From assembly GCA_004015825.1 (NCBI GenBank), contig SAYS01000004.1:62001-126000 (forward strand): a stretch of DNA of 64,000 nt, read 5' to 3'. The notes under the pieces are model-generated. The model worked only from the letters and a program-made list of their open reading frames with translations, was not told the origin of the DNA and did no database searches. Each line of letters begins with the position of its first letter. The first letter of the stretch is position 1. Both the position numbers and the translations under genes were made by a program. The DNA is from Halovenus amylolytica (GTDB lineage Archaea > Halobacteriota > Halobacteria > Halobacteriales > Haloarculaceae). Below, piece after piece: positions 52,952-61,917 of the stretch.

Positions 52952-53425
52952 ATGGAGTGTACTGGTGACGATCTCGCCGGCATTGTCGATCTGTTTGGAG
53001 GACTTTCACGCGATACTCTCGCGACTGCACTCGTGGAACTCGCCTTCAAACAGGGCGAGGACGCCGAACCGTCTGCGTTCGAAGTGGAGATCGATGCGGC
53101 ACTCCGGGAGTACGAACTGGTCGAACTCGAACCGACCAGGGAAGAGACGCTCCTCGTTGCGGGGCCGGCAGCCTTTCCGATGCTCCCCGAGGAGGCCGAG
53201 GACCTCCACCACATTCTCGACGCCGAACAGCGGGAGATCGACCGGGCGGAGGCCGGCACTGCAGCGGCCGACAAACTCCACAGGGACGCTGTCGGTGCGA
53301 TAAACGCCGGCGACAGCGCCGAGATGCAGCGGCTGATCGATCTGAGCTACGATATCGAGGCGTGGGCACCGGTCGATCTCTCGGAGACACGGGATCGACT
53401 CGACGACGAACTGTCGACGGAGTAG
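52952..53425 (+). CDS. Haloarchaeal acidic protein (DUF7109-like)
   Basis: A 157-aa protein reading MECTGDDLAGIVDLFGGLSRDTLATALVELAFKQGED, helical, with LLVAGPAAFPMLPEEAEDLHHIL in the middle. It resembles a haloarchaeal family of unknown function from memory. Start is ATG 52952; a GTG at 52943 adds three residues. Its stop abuts the stop of the GT4 gene on the other strand with no spacer. It may be co-transcribed with the GpgS-like gene. Confidence 0.7.
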   Translation: MECTGDDLAGIVDLFGGLSRDTLATALVELAFKQGEDAEPSAFEVEIDAALREYELVELEPTREETLLVAGPAAFPMLPEEAEDLHHILDAEQREIDRAEAGTAAADKLHRDAVGAINAGDSAEMQRLIDLSYDIEAWAPVDLSETRDRLDDELSTE

Positions 53426-54526
53426 TTATTTTACTGGCGCCGGGGCTGAGAATCCCGGCCCCTCCTCGTCGGTGGCCGAGACGTCTTCGGGTGCCCGCTC
53501 GATGGTCTGATACAGCTGGATTAGCTGGTCTATCGTCTGGTGAATGTCGTACTGTTCGACTGCCGCTCTGGTGTCGCGATCCGTTTCGAGACAGCGCTCG
53601 ATCGCAGCGACCATCGCGTCGAGATTGCCGTACTCGAACCGTTCGCCGTTGCCGGACTTGATCGTCCGCTCGAACGGCGGGACGTCAGCCGCAGCGACTG
53701 GTGTCCCGCAGGCGTTCGCTTCGAGTGTCGACAGCCCCAGCGTATCCGCCGTGGAGGCAGTGACGAAGGCATCGATCGAGGAGTAAAACATCGGGAGGTC
53801 CTCGCGGGGGAGAAAGTCACGAAACGTAACGTTGTCCGGGTGGTTCGCTCTGAGTTCGTCGTGGCAGGGGCCCTCACCGACGATGACGAACTCGTACTCG
53901 GGCAGGCGCTCTGCCGCCCGGAGAATCTCGTCGACGTTTTTTTCCGGACTCACCCGACCGCTGTAGCCGACGACCGTTTTGTCCGGATACCAGTCCTCCT
54001 CTGTCGGCTGGAAAAACGCCATATCGATCCCGACGGGGAGCGAGATGTGATCCACGTCCCGGTCGATCTGGTCCGTCGACGCCGTCACAGCGTCGAAACT
54101 CTGGAGGAAGTTGTTCTCCACGGGAAGATACAGTTTCGCGAGCGCATCCGCGAGTGACTGGCTTTTGACGCCCTGGTGAAAGTACTCCTCGACGGGCGTG
54201 TGGTGGGTGTAGATCGTCGGAAGGTCGTGTTTCCAGGCGTAGTAGCGGCCGAGAATGCTAACCGAGGCCGGTCCGTGACAGTGGACGATATCCAGCTCCG
54301 GCAGTGTCGAGGGTCGCCGGAACAGTGGAATCCGGTACCCTTCGTACACCGGGTTCGGGAGTGATCGGACCGGAATCTCGCGATCGCCGGGCTCGTAGTC
54401 GCCGTCTGGGTAGACGACGTACACCTCGTAGCCCTGCTGTTCGAGTCGCTCGCGCCAGAGTTTGATCGTATACGTCACACCGTCGATCTCGGGGAAGTAA
54501 CTATCTGTAAAAAATCCGATCTTCAT
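53426..54526 (-). CDS. GT4 glycosyltransferase
   Basis: A 366-aa GT-B enzyme. MKIGFFTDSYFPEIDGVTYTIKLW is the classical N-terminal loop of GT4 enzymes related to glycolipid synthases. HCHGPASVSILGRYYAW, YSGRVSPEKNVDEILRA and the donor-binding Glu motif STADTLGLSTLEANACGTPV (E-x7-E) are present. It probably transfers a sugar from UDP- or GDP-donor to a lipid. Four bases overlap with the next GT4 gene (ATGA), so both are in the same operon. Confidence 0.92.
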   Translation of the reverse strand: MKIGFFTDSYFPEIDGVTYTIKLWRERLEQQGYEVYVVYPDGDYEPGDREIPVRSLPNPVYEGYRIPLFRRPSTLPELDIVHCHGPASVSILGRYYAWKHDLPTIYTHHTPVEEYFHQGVKSQSLADALAKLYLPVENNFLQSFDAVTASTDQIDRDVDHISLPVGIDMAFFQPTEEDWYPDKTVVGYSGRVSPEKNVDEILRAAERLPEYEFVIVGEGPCHDELRANHPDNVTFRDFLPREDLPMFYSSIDAFVTASTADTLGLSTLEANACGTPVAAADVPPFERTIKSGNGERFEYGNLDAMVAAIERCLETDRDTRAAVEQYDIHQTIDQLIQLYQTIERAPEDVSATDEEGPGFSAPAPVK

Positions 54527-55509
54527 CGTGCCACCTCTCTGTACAGCTGTTCGTACTCGGCTGCGACAGCGTCCAGTGAGAACTCCTCGCTTCGCTTTTT
54601 GGCCTGCTCGCCGAGTTGTTGCCTGAGTTCGGGATCTTCGAGTCGTTCGAGTGCGCGTTCGAAGCCGTCGACGCCTGGCTCGGAGATCTTGATGGAATCG
54701 TCACCGTCTTCCAGCCAGGCGAACGTCTCGATATCACGAACGACGACGGGTTTCCCTGCCGCCATCGCTTCGAGCAATGCGATCCCCTCGTTTTCCTCGT
54801 GTGTGGGGAAACAGAAGATATCTCCCGCGGCGAACGCGCCGCGGATATCGTCGACGAAGCCGGTGAACGTACAGTTGTCGGGGGACTCTTCGATCAGGCG
54901 TGTCGTCTCCCGGCCTTTCAGCGAGAGATCCAGGTGGCCGAACCAGGCGAAGTCGAGCTCCGGCATGCGGCGGGCCAGTTCGACGAACGTTTCGAGTCCT
55001 TTCCGTTTGATGACGTGGCCGACGAGGAACACCGTCGGCGATTCGAGGTCGTAGCGCTCTCGATACTCGGATTCGAGTGATTCGAACCCGTCGAGTTTCT
55101 CCCGGTCGACGCCGTTCGAGATGACGCGTGTCGGCGTCTCGGTGTAGCGTTCGAGCAACTGCTGGTTGTACTCGGAGGGACAGACCAGCTGGTCTGCCAG
55201 ACTGTATGCTCTCTCGAGATACGGCTTGAGCGGTTTCGCGAGCGCGTTCGTAAACCGAAAACTGTCCCCGAAGTCCTCGGCAGTCACGTGCGTATGTGCA
55301 ACGACTGGGACTCCGTTCGCGTTCGCTCGCCGTGCGTACCAGACAGAACGTGGCCCCATCACGTTACAGTGAAAGATATCCGCGCTCAGGTCCGGTTCAG
55401 TCGTGTACTCCACACCGAGCAGGTCGAACATTTTCCGCTGTTGGCTCACCGACTGCCGGATTCCGCCTGTGACGTGATCGCCGAACTCGAAGTAGTGGCT
55501 GATTGCCAC
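54523..55509 (-). CDS. GT4 glycosyltransferase
   Basis: A 328-aa GT-B enzyme read from a GTG at 55509 (VAISHYFEFGDHVTGGIRQS). The frame is open to a TTG at 55590 that would overlap the upstream gene, but those extra 27 residues look non-coding. Key features are GHVIKRKGLETFVELARRMPE, the GDIFCFPTHEENEGIALLEAMAAGKPVVV E-x7-E region and an acidic C-terminal helix. It is in an operon with the GT4 gene downstream and, 67 bp upstream, a sulfatase-fold gene. Confidence 0.85.
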   Translation of the reverse strand: MAISHYFEFGDHVTGGIRQSVSQQRKMFDLLGVEYTTEPDLSADIFHCNVMGPRSVWYARRANANGVPVVAHTHVTAEDFGDSFRFTNALAKPLKPYLERAYSLADQLVCPSEYNQQLLERYTETPTRVISNGVDREKLDGFESLESEYRERYDLESPTVFLVGHVIKRKGLETFVELARRMPELDFAWFGHLDLSLKGRETTRLIEESPDNCTFTGFVDDIRGAFAAGDIFCFPTHEENEGIALLEAMAAGKPVVVRDIETFAWLEDGDDSIKISEPGVDGFERALERLEDPELRQQLGEQAKKRSEEFSLDAVAAEYEQLYREVAR

Positions 55510-55576
55510 ATCGATCGGCTCATCGAACGGCCGGGTCCGCCACTGTCGGGACCCTCCTGACTGCCCGCGGGAGATA

Positions 55577-56431
55577 CTACTCGATTTCAAGCCACGGAAC
55601 CTCCATAAGTGGCGGAATGTACGTCTCGATGTGATGTTCCCAGACGCCCTCCTCGCCGAAGGCTTCCCCGTGGTCAGCGGTCACGACGACGTCCCCATCT
55701 AGCTCGTCGACGATCTCCGCGACTTCTTCGAGTGCGATCCGAAGATTTTCTTCGTACAGTGCGAGCGCCGCCCCGCGGGTCCCGTTTTTGAGCACGTCCG
55801 TCGGGCCGAGTTCGAGCCAGAGCCCCGCCTTCTGTGCGAGTTCGCTGCCGTCGAGTTTCTCCTCGACTTTCGGGCGGAGCTTGTCGCTGAGCGAACTCAG
55901 CGTCCCGTCGTTCGCGACCTCCTCTGCGTCCTCCTGATTTCTGATCCCTTTCTGGATCTGTTTCAGCTTGCGGCCCTTCCCGCGTGAGAGATACGGGGCG
56001 TGGGGCTGCATGTAGTGGAGCACCGTCCGCTCTGTCCGGTCGTCGGTATCCGAATGCCGTTCGAGTGACTCGGCCAGGCTCTCCGGGGGCACCGTTCCCA
56101 GATCGTCGTCCCAGCCTTCCTTCCAGACGTCGATGACGTCGCTGATATGCTCCGTGGCGGTCCACTCGTAGTCACAGCTTGCCCCCCACTTGAGTTCGTT
56201 GAGTGGGATTCCGAGACTGTTGATAAACGGATTGCCGGAAAAATAGGCGATATCGTGCTCTTCGGTAAACGTTCGGTAGGCCCATTCGGGTGTCGAGGAC
56301 CCGATACTCTCGCGTTTCTCCAGGGTCCCATCGAGATATTCGTCGTACACCTCCGCGAAGACATCGTATCTGCAGGCATCGAGTACCAAACAGTAATCCC
56401 ACTCTGACTCGAGAAACTGCTGGTTATCCAT
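55577..56431 (-). CDS. Sulfatase-fold (alkaline phosphatase superfamily) protein
   Basis: A 284-aa protein related to the broken gene at 24881-25790. YCLVLDACRYDVF holds the first metal Asp and a conserved Cys-Arg; SSTPEWAYRTF is the nucleophile loop, with Thr in place of Cys/Ser; HYMQPHAPYL and VVTADHGEAFGEEGVWEHH complete the metal site. No membrane segments. First gene of an operon with two GT4 enzymes, so its substrate is presumably the same glycan or glycolipid. Confidence 0.85.
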   Translation of the reverse strand: MDNQQFLESEWDYCLVLDACRYDVFAEVYDEYLDGTLEKRESIGSSTPEWAYRTFTEEHDIAYFSGNPFINSLGIPLNELKWGASCDYEWTATEHISDVIDVWKEGWDDDLGTVPPESLAESLERHSDTDDRTERTVLHYMQPHAPYLSRGKGRKLKQIQKGIRNQEDAEEVANDGTLSSLSDKLRPKVEEKLDGSELAQKAGLWLELGPTDVLKNGTRGAALALYEENLRIALEEVAEIVDELDGDVVVTADHGEAFGEEGVWEHHIETYIPPLMEVPWLEIE

Positions 56432-56457
56432 CGTGTAGAGTCTACTTTTCTATTCAT

Positions 56458-56466
56458 CTTATATAT
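56458..56466 (-). promoter_or_regulatory. TATA box of the sulfatase-fold/GT4 operon
   Basis: On the minus strand ATATATAAG is centred about 31 bp before the ATG at 56431. Confidence 0.6.
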
Positions 56467-56788
56467 TCTTATTGGTTGGCGGAAAGCCACTCTTCACCCC
56501 GATTCGGCCGAATATATTGGATTATTTAGATCTACAGGTAAAGATTCAAACATATCAGCACAGATACCGAGTTAAAGCTTTTCTGGCCCATCGACGACTC
56601 TTCTGTACTCTTCGAGCGAACTCCTGGTGGTTCGACGGATTTTCGCCGGGGAACGTGTACAGTTCCGGGGTAACTCCATATCTGTGTCCGACCCCCTCCG
56701 AGAACTGTCACCCGCCGGGTTCCGTGGGCCAAAATCACAGAGAGACACGGGGGAGAGTCAGGCTGGAGACACTGTCTGGAACCGACTC
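56467..56788. other. Intergenic stretch without a supported gene
   Basis: An open plus-strand frame runs through it into the GT87-like gene, but it has no hydrophobic or motif pattern before 56934. I see nothing else here. Confidence 0.5.
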
Positions 56789-56867
56789 ATACTGCCGGCT
56801 GTACATTCGTAAAGATATGCGCCACCCCGGGTGGTGCAATTCTTCAGTTTTGTACAGCCGGCAGTAT
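56789..56867. repeat. Inverted-repeat element, 17-bp perfect arms
   Basis: ATACTGCCGGCTGTACA (56789-56805) and its exact reverse complement (56851-56867); inside, GCGCCACC and GGTGGTGC form a second hairpin around CCG (56820-56838). Total 79 bp, no ORF, between divergent genes. Related in arm sequence to 1495 and 50423. Confidence 0.8.
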
Positions 56868-56933
56868 CAGCCTGCGGGAGACACTTTTTGTCTTCGAAAC
56901 GTTGATAGCGTGGCCGCGGTAGCATCTGATAGA

Positions 56934-58223
56934 ATGGGCGTCGAGTTCGGGGAACGGCTTGAGCTGGATACGTCGGTTCGGCGGCCGGAGCGGCTCGTGC
57001 TTCTGTTCGGTCTCCTGACCGGGCTGTTGGGTGTCGTCCTGGCTGCAAACGAACTGGCGAAGGGGACAGAGCTGGATTATCAGGCCTACTACTTTACTGG
57101 CCGAGCAGTCCTCCAGGGCGAACCCTTCGTCGGCTGGGCGATTACCGATATTTCCTTTTTAACGGAGAAAGCGTACGTGTACACACCGATCACGGCACCG
57201 ATATTCGTCGTCTACGGGATCTTTCCACGGTGGGAGATCGGCTACGTCCTCAACATCGTCTTGCTGTTCGTCGTCTTCCTCCAGATCGGTCGGCTGACTC
57301 TCGACTTTCTCGAAAGCCACGGCGTGACACTCCAGCGCGTCGACAGAGTGTTGATCCTCGGCTTCTGTGTGTTCTCGGGCCACAGCATCCTGGGAATGTA
57401 CCGGGGCAACGTCGATCCGATCATCCTGCTGGCACTCGCTGTCGGCCTGCTCGCGATGGAAAACGGCGAACAGATCAAGGGCGGGACGCTGTGGGCGACG
57501 ACGGCACACTTCAAACTCTTCCCTGCATTTCTCGGTGTGTGGATGATATATCGGCGTGCGTACCGTGCGATCGCTGCAGCGATCGTCACCGGACTGGGAC
57601 TGATCGTTCTTGGTGTCATCGTCTTCGGCATCGATGCCCACATCGAATTCGTCGAGTTCATCGTCAACGAGCGAAGTCGAGAGGGTGCCTTCCTCGGGGG
57701 TCTCGATCCGGAACTGCAGTGGATCACACTCCGTCGTCCGCTCTCCCAGTTCCTGCCGCTGACTGGAAACCAGCTCATCCTCCTTTCGACGGCGCTGATC
57801 GCTCCGTTCGTCTATCTGGTCTACCGCGACGCCGAGTCAGATCTCGACGCGGTTGTCGCCTTCTTCGCGACGATGGTCGCGATGTTGATCACGGTCGTCC
57901 CGTCGACGCTCAACTACGTCGTCTACCTCTACTTCCCGCTGCTCGCGCTGATCTATCTGACCGAAGAGAAGACCACGAAGTACCTGTTTCTGGCTGGGCT
58001 GGTGCTCGTCAACCTTCCGCTGTATCCACAGCACATCGAGTTGATCGTCGACGCACTGCCCCTTTCGGCCGGAATCGGTGACCTCATCGTCGGGGCTGCG
58101 CGGGCCGTTCTCACCTACACGTCGATCCCGCTGGTCGGCTTTCTCCTGGTCCTGGCCGGCTGTATCCGGTTCGTCCGCGTCCCCGATCCACTCGCGTCGA
58201 CGCCCGAAAGAGAGCGACTCTAG
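56934..58223 (+). CDS. GT87-like membrane mannosyl/hexosyltransferase
   Basis: A 429-aa polytopic membrane protein with about ten helices, of the DUF2029/GT87 type that uses polyprenyl-phosphate sugars. LDYQAYYFTGRAVLQG gives the Asp/Tyr-rich extracytoplasmic loop after the first helix (catalytic Asp likely in ELDY), and the AYVYTPITAPIF, MYRGNVDPIILLAL and KLFPAFLGVW segments are typical. Start ATG 56934; a GTG at 56910 is an alternative. The frame extends much further upstream through a repeat element, which argues against the longer form. Confidence 0.82.
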   Translation: MGVEFGERLELDTSVRRPERLVLLFGLLTGLLGVVLAANELAKGTELDYQAYYFTGRAVLQGEPFVGWAITDISFLTEKAYVYTPITAPIFVVYGIFPRWEIGYVLNIVLLFVVFLQIGRLTLDFLESHGVTLQRVDRVLILGFCVFSGHSILGMYRGNVDPIILLALAVGLLAMENGEQIKGGTLWATTAHFKLFPAFLGVWMIYRRAYRAIAAAIVTGLGLIVLGVIVFGIDAHIEFVEFIVNERSREGAFLGGLDPELQWITLRRPLSQFLPLTGNQLILLSTALIAPFVYLVYRDAESDLDAVVAFFATMVAMLITVVPSTLNYVVYLYFPLLALIYLTEEKTTKYLFLAGLVLVNLPLYPQHIELIVDALPLSAGIGDLIVGAARAVLTYTSIPLVGFLLVLAGCIRFVRVPDPLASTPERERL

Positions 58224-58229
58224 CCCGAC

Positions 58230-59120
58230 TCAGGAGCGGAGACTTCGGAGATGTCTGCGGATCTGTCGTCGACCGCGGGCGGACATCGCATTCCGGACGT
58301 GTCTGTCGGCCGACTGGCCGAGCCACAGGAGTTTGTAGAAGTCGTCGTGCGTCTCGAAGTCGGGTGGCAGCGGTCGGTGCTGCTGGTATCCACGGGCGAG
58401 CGCCCGGCGGAGCTGATTCTGGTCGGATCGGGGGAACCGAAACCAGTCGATGAATCGGAGTTCGGCGCGCGCGAGTGCGTAGCCAGCCGTGGTGACGTGT
58501 GCGTTCCCCCAGTCGAGAAACGCGGTCACCGATCCGTCGCTGTCGACGAGCAGGTTGTCAGGGAACAGGTCACCGTGGGTGAGTACCGGCTGCCAGTCCG
58601 TCTCACCGCCGAAGACCGTCAGCAACTCTCGACCACGCTCGGGGACGTGGAGCCCGTTCGGCGGACGGAGTTCGAGACTGTCACCGGCCCGTCCGAGCCC
58701 ACCCGTGCGGTCGAACTGGTGGGTCGCATGGAGTGTCCCGAGCATCGAACCGACCGCTTCCAGGATCTGCACTCGCTCCGTCAGTTCTAGCGACGGAAAC
58801 GGTGTCGGTGGGTCACCGTCACAGAACTCGTACAGCGCCCAGTACGTCCCTTTACCGTCACGAAGCCGCCCCGAGGCGAGCACTGTCGGACACGCGATAT
58901 CGGTGGTCTCGTCGACCAGTCGAACGACGAGCGGTTCGATCACGTCACCGGTCCGGATACTGAGACCGCCGATCTTGCAGACCGCGCGTCGGGGTTCGCC
59001 ATCGAGTTCGAGCAAGTGTGTCTCTGCGATCCGTCCACCGGTCGCCTGTTCGGAGTCGAGGACCGAACAGCCAACTGCCGCGTCGACGATCCGTTCGACC
59101 TGCTCCGGTGGTGTTGCCAT
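58230..59120 (-). CDS. Aminoglycoside phosphotransferase/choline kinase-fold protein
   Basis: A 296-aa kinase-fold protein. The catalytic HGDLFPDN is at residues 182-189 and the metal Asp in FLDWGNA at 203. It is an APH/ChoK-like small-molecule kinase; substrates in this family range from sugars to amino acids and lipid head groups. Next to glycan genes, a sugar or polyol kinase is plausible but unproven. Start MATPPEQVERIV at 59120. It is convergent with the GT87-like gene, six bases apart. Confidence 0.82.
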   Translation of the reverse strand: MATPPEQVERIVDAAVGCSVLDSEQATGGRIAETHLLELDGEPRRAVCKIGGLSIRTGDVIEPLVVRLVDETTDIACPTVLASGRLRDGKGTYWALYEFCDGDPPTPFPSLELTERVQILEAVGSMLGTLHATHQFDRTGGLGRAGDSLELRPPNGLHVPERGRELLTVFGGETDWQPVLTHGDLFPDNLLVDSDGSVTAFLDWGNAHVTTAGYALARAELRFIDWFRFPRSDQNQLRRALARGYQQHRPLPPDFETHDDFYKLLWLGQSADRHVRNAMSARGRRQIRRHLRSLRS

Positions 59121-59244
59121 CGCGACTCCCTTCTCGGCAGGATGGATTAGTCCCGTCGATTTCAGCGCCAGAAACAGACTCCGACACACTAAAACCAACC
59201 CTGCTCAAATCAGGGACAAACGAACTAATTCATAGCTCTACAGA

Positions 59245-60264
59245 ATGTTAAGTAAAAAACAAGTAGCAGTCGGCATCCTTTTCTGGGCACTGATCGCCGG
59301 TGCCTTTGTCACACTCGCTGGTATCGGGGACTTTCTGGAAAGTCTCAATGCGATCTCCGGGTGGGAGCTGGTCCAGATCCTCACCGCAGTCGCCGTGGGC
59401 GTGGTCGCGATGGGGTCGTGTCTCCACGTTATCTCGCTGAATATCGGACTCGGGTCGGGCTGGATCGAGACGATCTTTCTGAACACGAGCGTAAGTCTCG
59501 CCCACAATCTCACGCCTTTCGGTCAGGCCGGTGGCGCACCGATCGGTGCGGTGATCCTCTCGAAACGGTTCGATGGCAACTACGAGGAGTGTCTGGCAGC
59601 GCTGTCGATCAAAGATATCGTGAGCTTCGTCCCGTCGATTCTCGTCTTCATCTTCGGCGGTGGCTATTTCCTCCTGTTCGGGGAGACGATCCCCAACCAG
59701 CTCCGCCCAATCTTCGGAGCCTTTGCGCTGTTCGTCGTCGTCGTCGTCGGATCGGTGCTGGCCGTCCGACAGTATCCGGAGTTCATGCTGCGAGTGCTGC
59801 ACTATCTCGTCGGCGGTGTCAACCGACTGGCTGGCTGGCTCCCGTTCGTTCCAAGTCTCGACAAATCGGAGGTGAGCGAGCGAGTGACGAATTTCTCGGA
59901 CTCCATCGCCGATATCGCATCCGACCGAAAGACCGTCGTCGTCGCGAGCGCGCTGGCGACCACGTCGTTTCTCGCACAGGGGACACTACTCTGGCTTACG
60001 CTCGGCGCCGTCGACGTCACCATCCCCCTCCCACTCGCGATATTCATCGTCCCCGCCTCGCTTCTGGCCTCCGGACTCCCGCTTCCCGGCGGCAGCGGTG
60101 GTGTCGAAAGTGTCCAGATCCTCATGATCCTGGCCACGACGAGTGCCGCCTCTTCACCGACGATTACGGCTGTCGTCCTGAGCCGTGGGCTGGTGTTCTG
60201 GACACCGATCGTCCTCGGCTCGTTCACGCTACTCGGACTACAGTTGCAGGGAACGTTCGATTGA
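59245..60264 (+). CDS. UPF0104/flippase-like membrane protein
   Basis: A 339-aa protein with about eight hydrophobic helices and the LTPFGQAGGAPIGAV and LPLPGGSGGVES motifs (P-x-GGxGxxE), typical of the lysyl-phosphatidylglycerol synthase transmembrane/UPF0104 family. Archaeal members lie in glycan loci and are candidates for lipid-linked sugar transfer or flipping. Starts MLSKKQVAV at 59245. Convergent with the epimerase, two bases apart. Confidence 0.85.
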   Translation: MLSKKQVAVGILFWALIAGAFVTLAGIGDFLESLNAISGWELVQILTAVAVGVVAMGSCLHVISLNIGLGSGWIETIFLNTSVSLAHNLTPFGQAGGAPIGAVILSKRFDGNYEECLAALSIKDIVSFVPSILVFIFGGGYFLLFGETIPNQLRPIFGAFALFVVVVVGSVLAVRQYPEFMLRVLHYLVGGVNRLAGWLPFVPSLDKSEVSERVTNFSDSIADIASDRKTVVVASALATTSFLAQGTLLWLTLGAVDVTIPLPLAIFIVPASLLASGLPLPGGSGGVESVQILMILATTSAASSPTITAVVLSRGLVFWTPIVLGSFTLLGLQLQGTFD

Positions 60265-60266
60265 GA

Positions 60267-61190
60267 TCAGGAGTCCGTGTGTGTGGCACAGACCCGTCGT
60301 AGTCCTTCCTCGAAATCGATCTCTGGCTCCCAGCCCGTCGCCTCGTGGAACGTCGAGTAGTCCGCACAGGTGTGATAGACGTAGACGTGTTCGGGGACCT
60401 GACTCTCGATGTACTCGGGTTCGATATCCGTCCCGAGTTCCTCGTTGAGTTTGTCGACAAGTGTATTGAAAGAGTAGGAATCACCAGTTCCGACGTTGTA
60501 GACGCCGTCTAGCTGTTCGTCGGCAGCCAGTTCCAGTGCGCGTACGACATCGGAGACGTGGGTGAAATCCCGGGTCTGGGTGCCGTCGCCGTACAGTTTT
60601 GGTGGGATGCCGTTGGCGAGATCGTCGGCAAACTGTGCGATAACGTTCGCGTACTCGCCTTTGTGTGCTTCCGCCCCGCCGTAGCCCTGATAGACCGAGA
60701 AAAATCGAAGGCCGGCCATCGACAGCCCGTAATGATTCGAGAAGTACTCGCCGTACCGTTCGCGCGCCATCTTCGAGGCCTCGTAACCGGTGTCGACAGT
60801 GATATCCATATCCACCGGCGAGGGCTCGGTCTGGCTCCCGTAGATCGACGACGTCGACGCGTAGACGACAGTCTCACAGCCGTCGTTGCGAGCCTGTTCG
60901 ACGACGTTGACGAACCCCTCCACGTTCACACGAGCGCCGCGTGTTGGGTCTTCCTCGTGCATCGCGTACGACGACAGCGCAGCGAGATGAAAGACGACGT
61001 CGACATCTGTCGGCAGATCGTCTTCGAGCACCGACCGTTCGTAAAAGGTGACGTCGTCGACGAGGTTCTCGGGCGTTCCCAGCGAGCAGTCGTCCACGAC
61101 GACAACGTCGTTCGACTCCGCAAGATGGTTCGCAAGATTCGAGCCGATAAACCCGGCACCACCGGTTACCAGTACGCGTTTCGCTTCCAT
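60267..61190 (-). CDS. NAD-dependent sugar epimerase (UDP-glucose 4-epimerase type)
   Basis: A 307-aa SDR enzyme starting MEAKRVLVTGGAGFIGSNLA at 61190. The Rossmann loop GGAGFIG, YASTSSIYGS and YEASK (Tyr-x3-Lys) are in place; RFFSVYQGYGGAEAHKGEYANVI is diagnostic of the 4-epimerase branch. It likely supplies UDP-galactose or a related sugar to the adjacent GT4 and GT87-like enzymes. Upstream codons open to 61244 are ignored because they contain no family sequence. Confidence 0.9.
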   Translation of the reverse strand: MEAKRVLVTGGAGFIGSNLANHLAESNDVVVVDDCSLGTPENLVDDVTFYERSVLEDDLPTDVDVVFHLAALSSYAMHEEDPTRGARVNVEGFVNVVEQARNDGCETVVYASTSSIYGSQTEPSPVDMDITVDTGYEASKMARERYGEYFSNHYGLSMAGLRFFSVYQGYGGAEAHKGEYANVIAQFADDLANGIPPKLYGDGTQTRDFTHVSDVVRALELAADEQLDGVYNVGTGDSYSFNTLVDKLNEELGTDIEPEYIESQVPEHVYVYHTCADYSTFHEATGWEPEIDFEEGLRRVCATHTDS

Positions 61191-61315
61191 GCTGATCATT
61201 CGCCTCCGAACCGGCAAAAGTGATTTCATACTGACTCCGATCACCGTGCTCGAATGTTGCCCGAGGGCCAGGTAACCGAGAGACTAACAATCAGGGAGCA
61301 CATATCGGTGTACGG

Positions 61316-61915
61316 ATGGATTTCCAGCGGGTCCGGAGCCACGAGCCGAAAATAGTGCGGGACCAGCCACAGGAAGCGGCGGTCATCCTCCCGGTCATCT
61401 CCCCGGAGACGGACCCGAAAATCCTCTTTACGAAACGTGCGGACCACCTTTCGGATCACCCGGGACAGATGAGCTTTCCCGGTGGCGGTAAGGAACCTGA
61501 AGACGACTCGCTCGAAGAGACTGCGTTGAGAGAGGCCCACGAAGAGATCGGGTTAGAGCCATCAGAGCCATCCCTCGTCGGCCGACTCGACGATATCCGG
61601 ACGGTGACCCACTACTCCGTGCGACCTTTCGTCGGGGAGATCCCCGACAGGGAGTACGAACCCTGTGACGGTGAAGTCGCCGAGATCGCGCGACTCCCGA
61701 TCGCCGAACTGACCGACCGCAGAAATTATCACAGCGAGCGTCGCGACCACCCCCACTACGGCGATATCCGACTGCACTACTTCTACGTCGGCAGGTTTAC
61801 CGTCTGGGGTGCGACGGCACGGATGTTCGTCCAGTTTCTCGAACTCGCCACCGACTGGGAGATGCCAGCCGAGGCCGACCAGGAGGTCGAACCCGACGCC
61901 GACTTTCCAGTCTGA
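61316..61915 (+). CDS. Nudix hydrolase, CoA pyrophosphatase type
   Basis: A 199-aa intact Nudix enzyme. The box is GGGKEPEDDSLEETALREAHEEIGL (residues 56-80 including the lead Gly), with all catalytic residues, unlike the gene at 8867. HPGQMSFPGGG before it is the CoA-pyrophosphatase signature (UPF0035-like), so it should hydrolyse CoA or related nucleotides to 3',5'-ADP and phosphopantetheine. It overlaps nothing; only two bases separate it from the next gene. Confidence 0.92.
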   Translation: MDFQRVRSHEPKIVRDQPQEAAVILPVISPETDPKILFTKRADHLSDHPGQMSFPGGGKEPEDDSLEETALREAHEEIGLEPSEPSLVGRLDDIRTVTHYSVRPFVGEIPDREYEPCDGEVAEIARLPIAELTDRRNYHSERRDHPHYGDIRLHYFYVGRFTVWGATARMFVQFLELATDWEMPAEADQEVEPDADFPV

Positions 61916-61917
61916 GT

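Noticed and set aside
55510-55590. TTG start at 55590 for the second GT4 gene
   Set aside because: It would overlap the sulfatase-fold gene and add residues unlike the family; the GTG at 55509 starts right at the conserved strand.
56472-56933. N-terminal extension of the GT87-like protein to 56472
   Set aside because: The added residues translate an inverted-repeat element and non-coding sequence; the ATG at 56934 or GTG at 56910 fits better.
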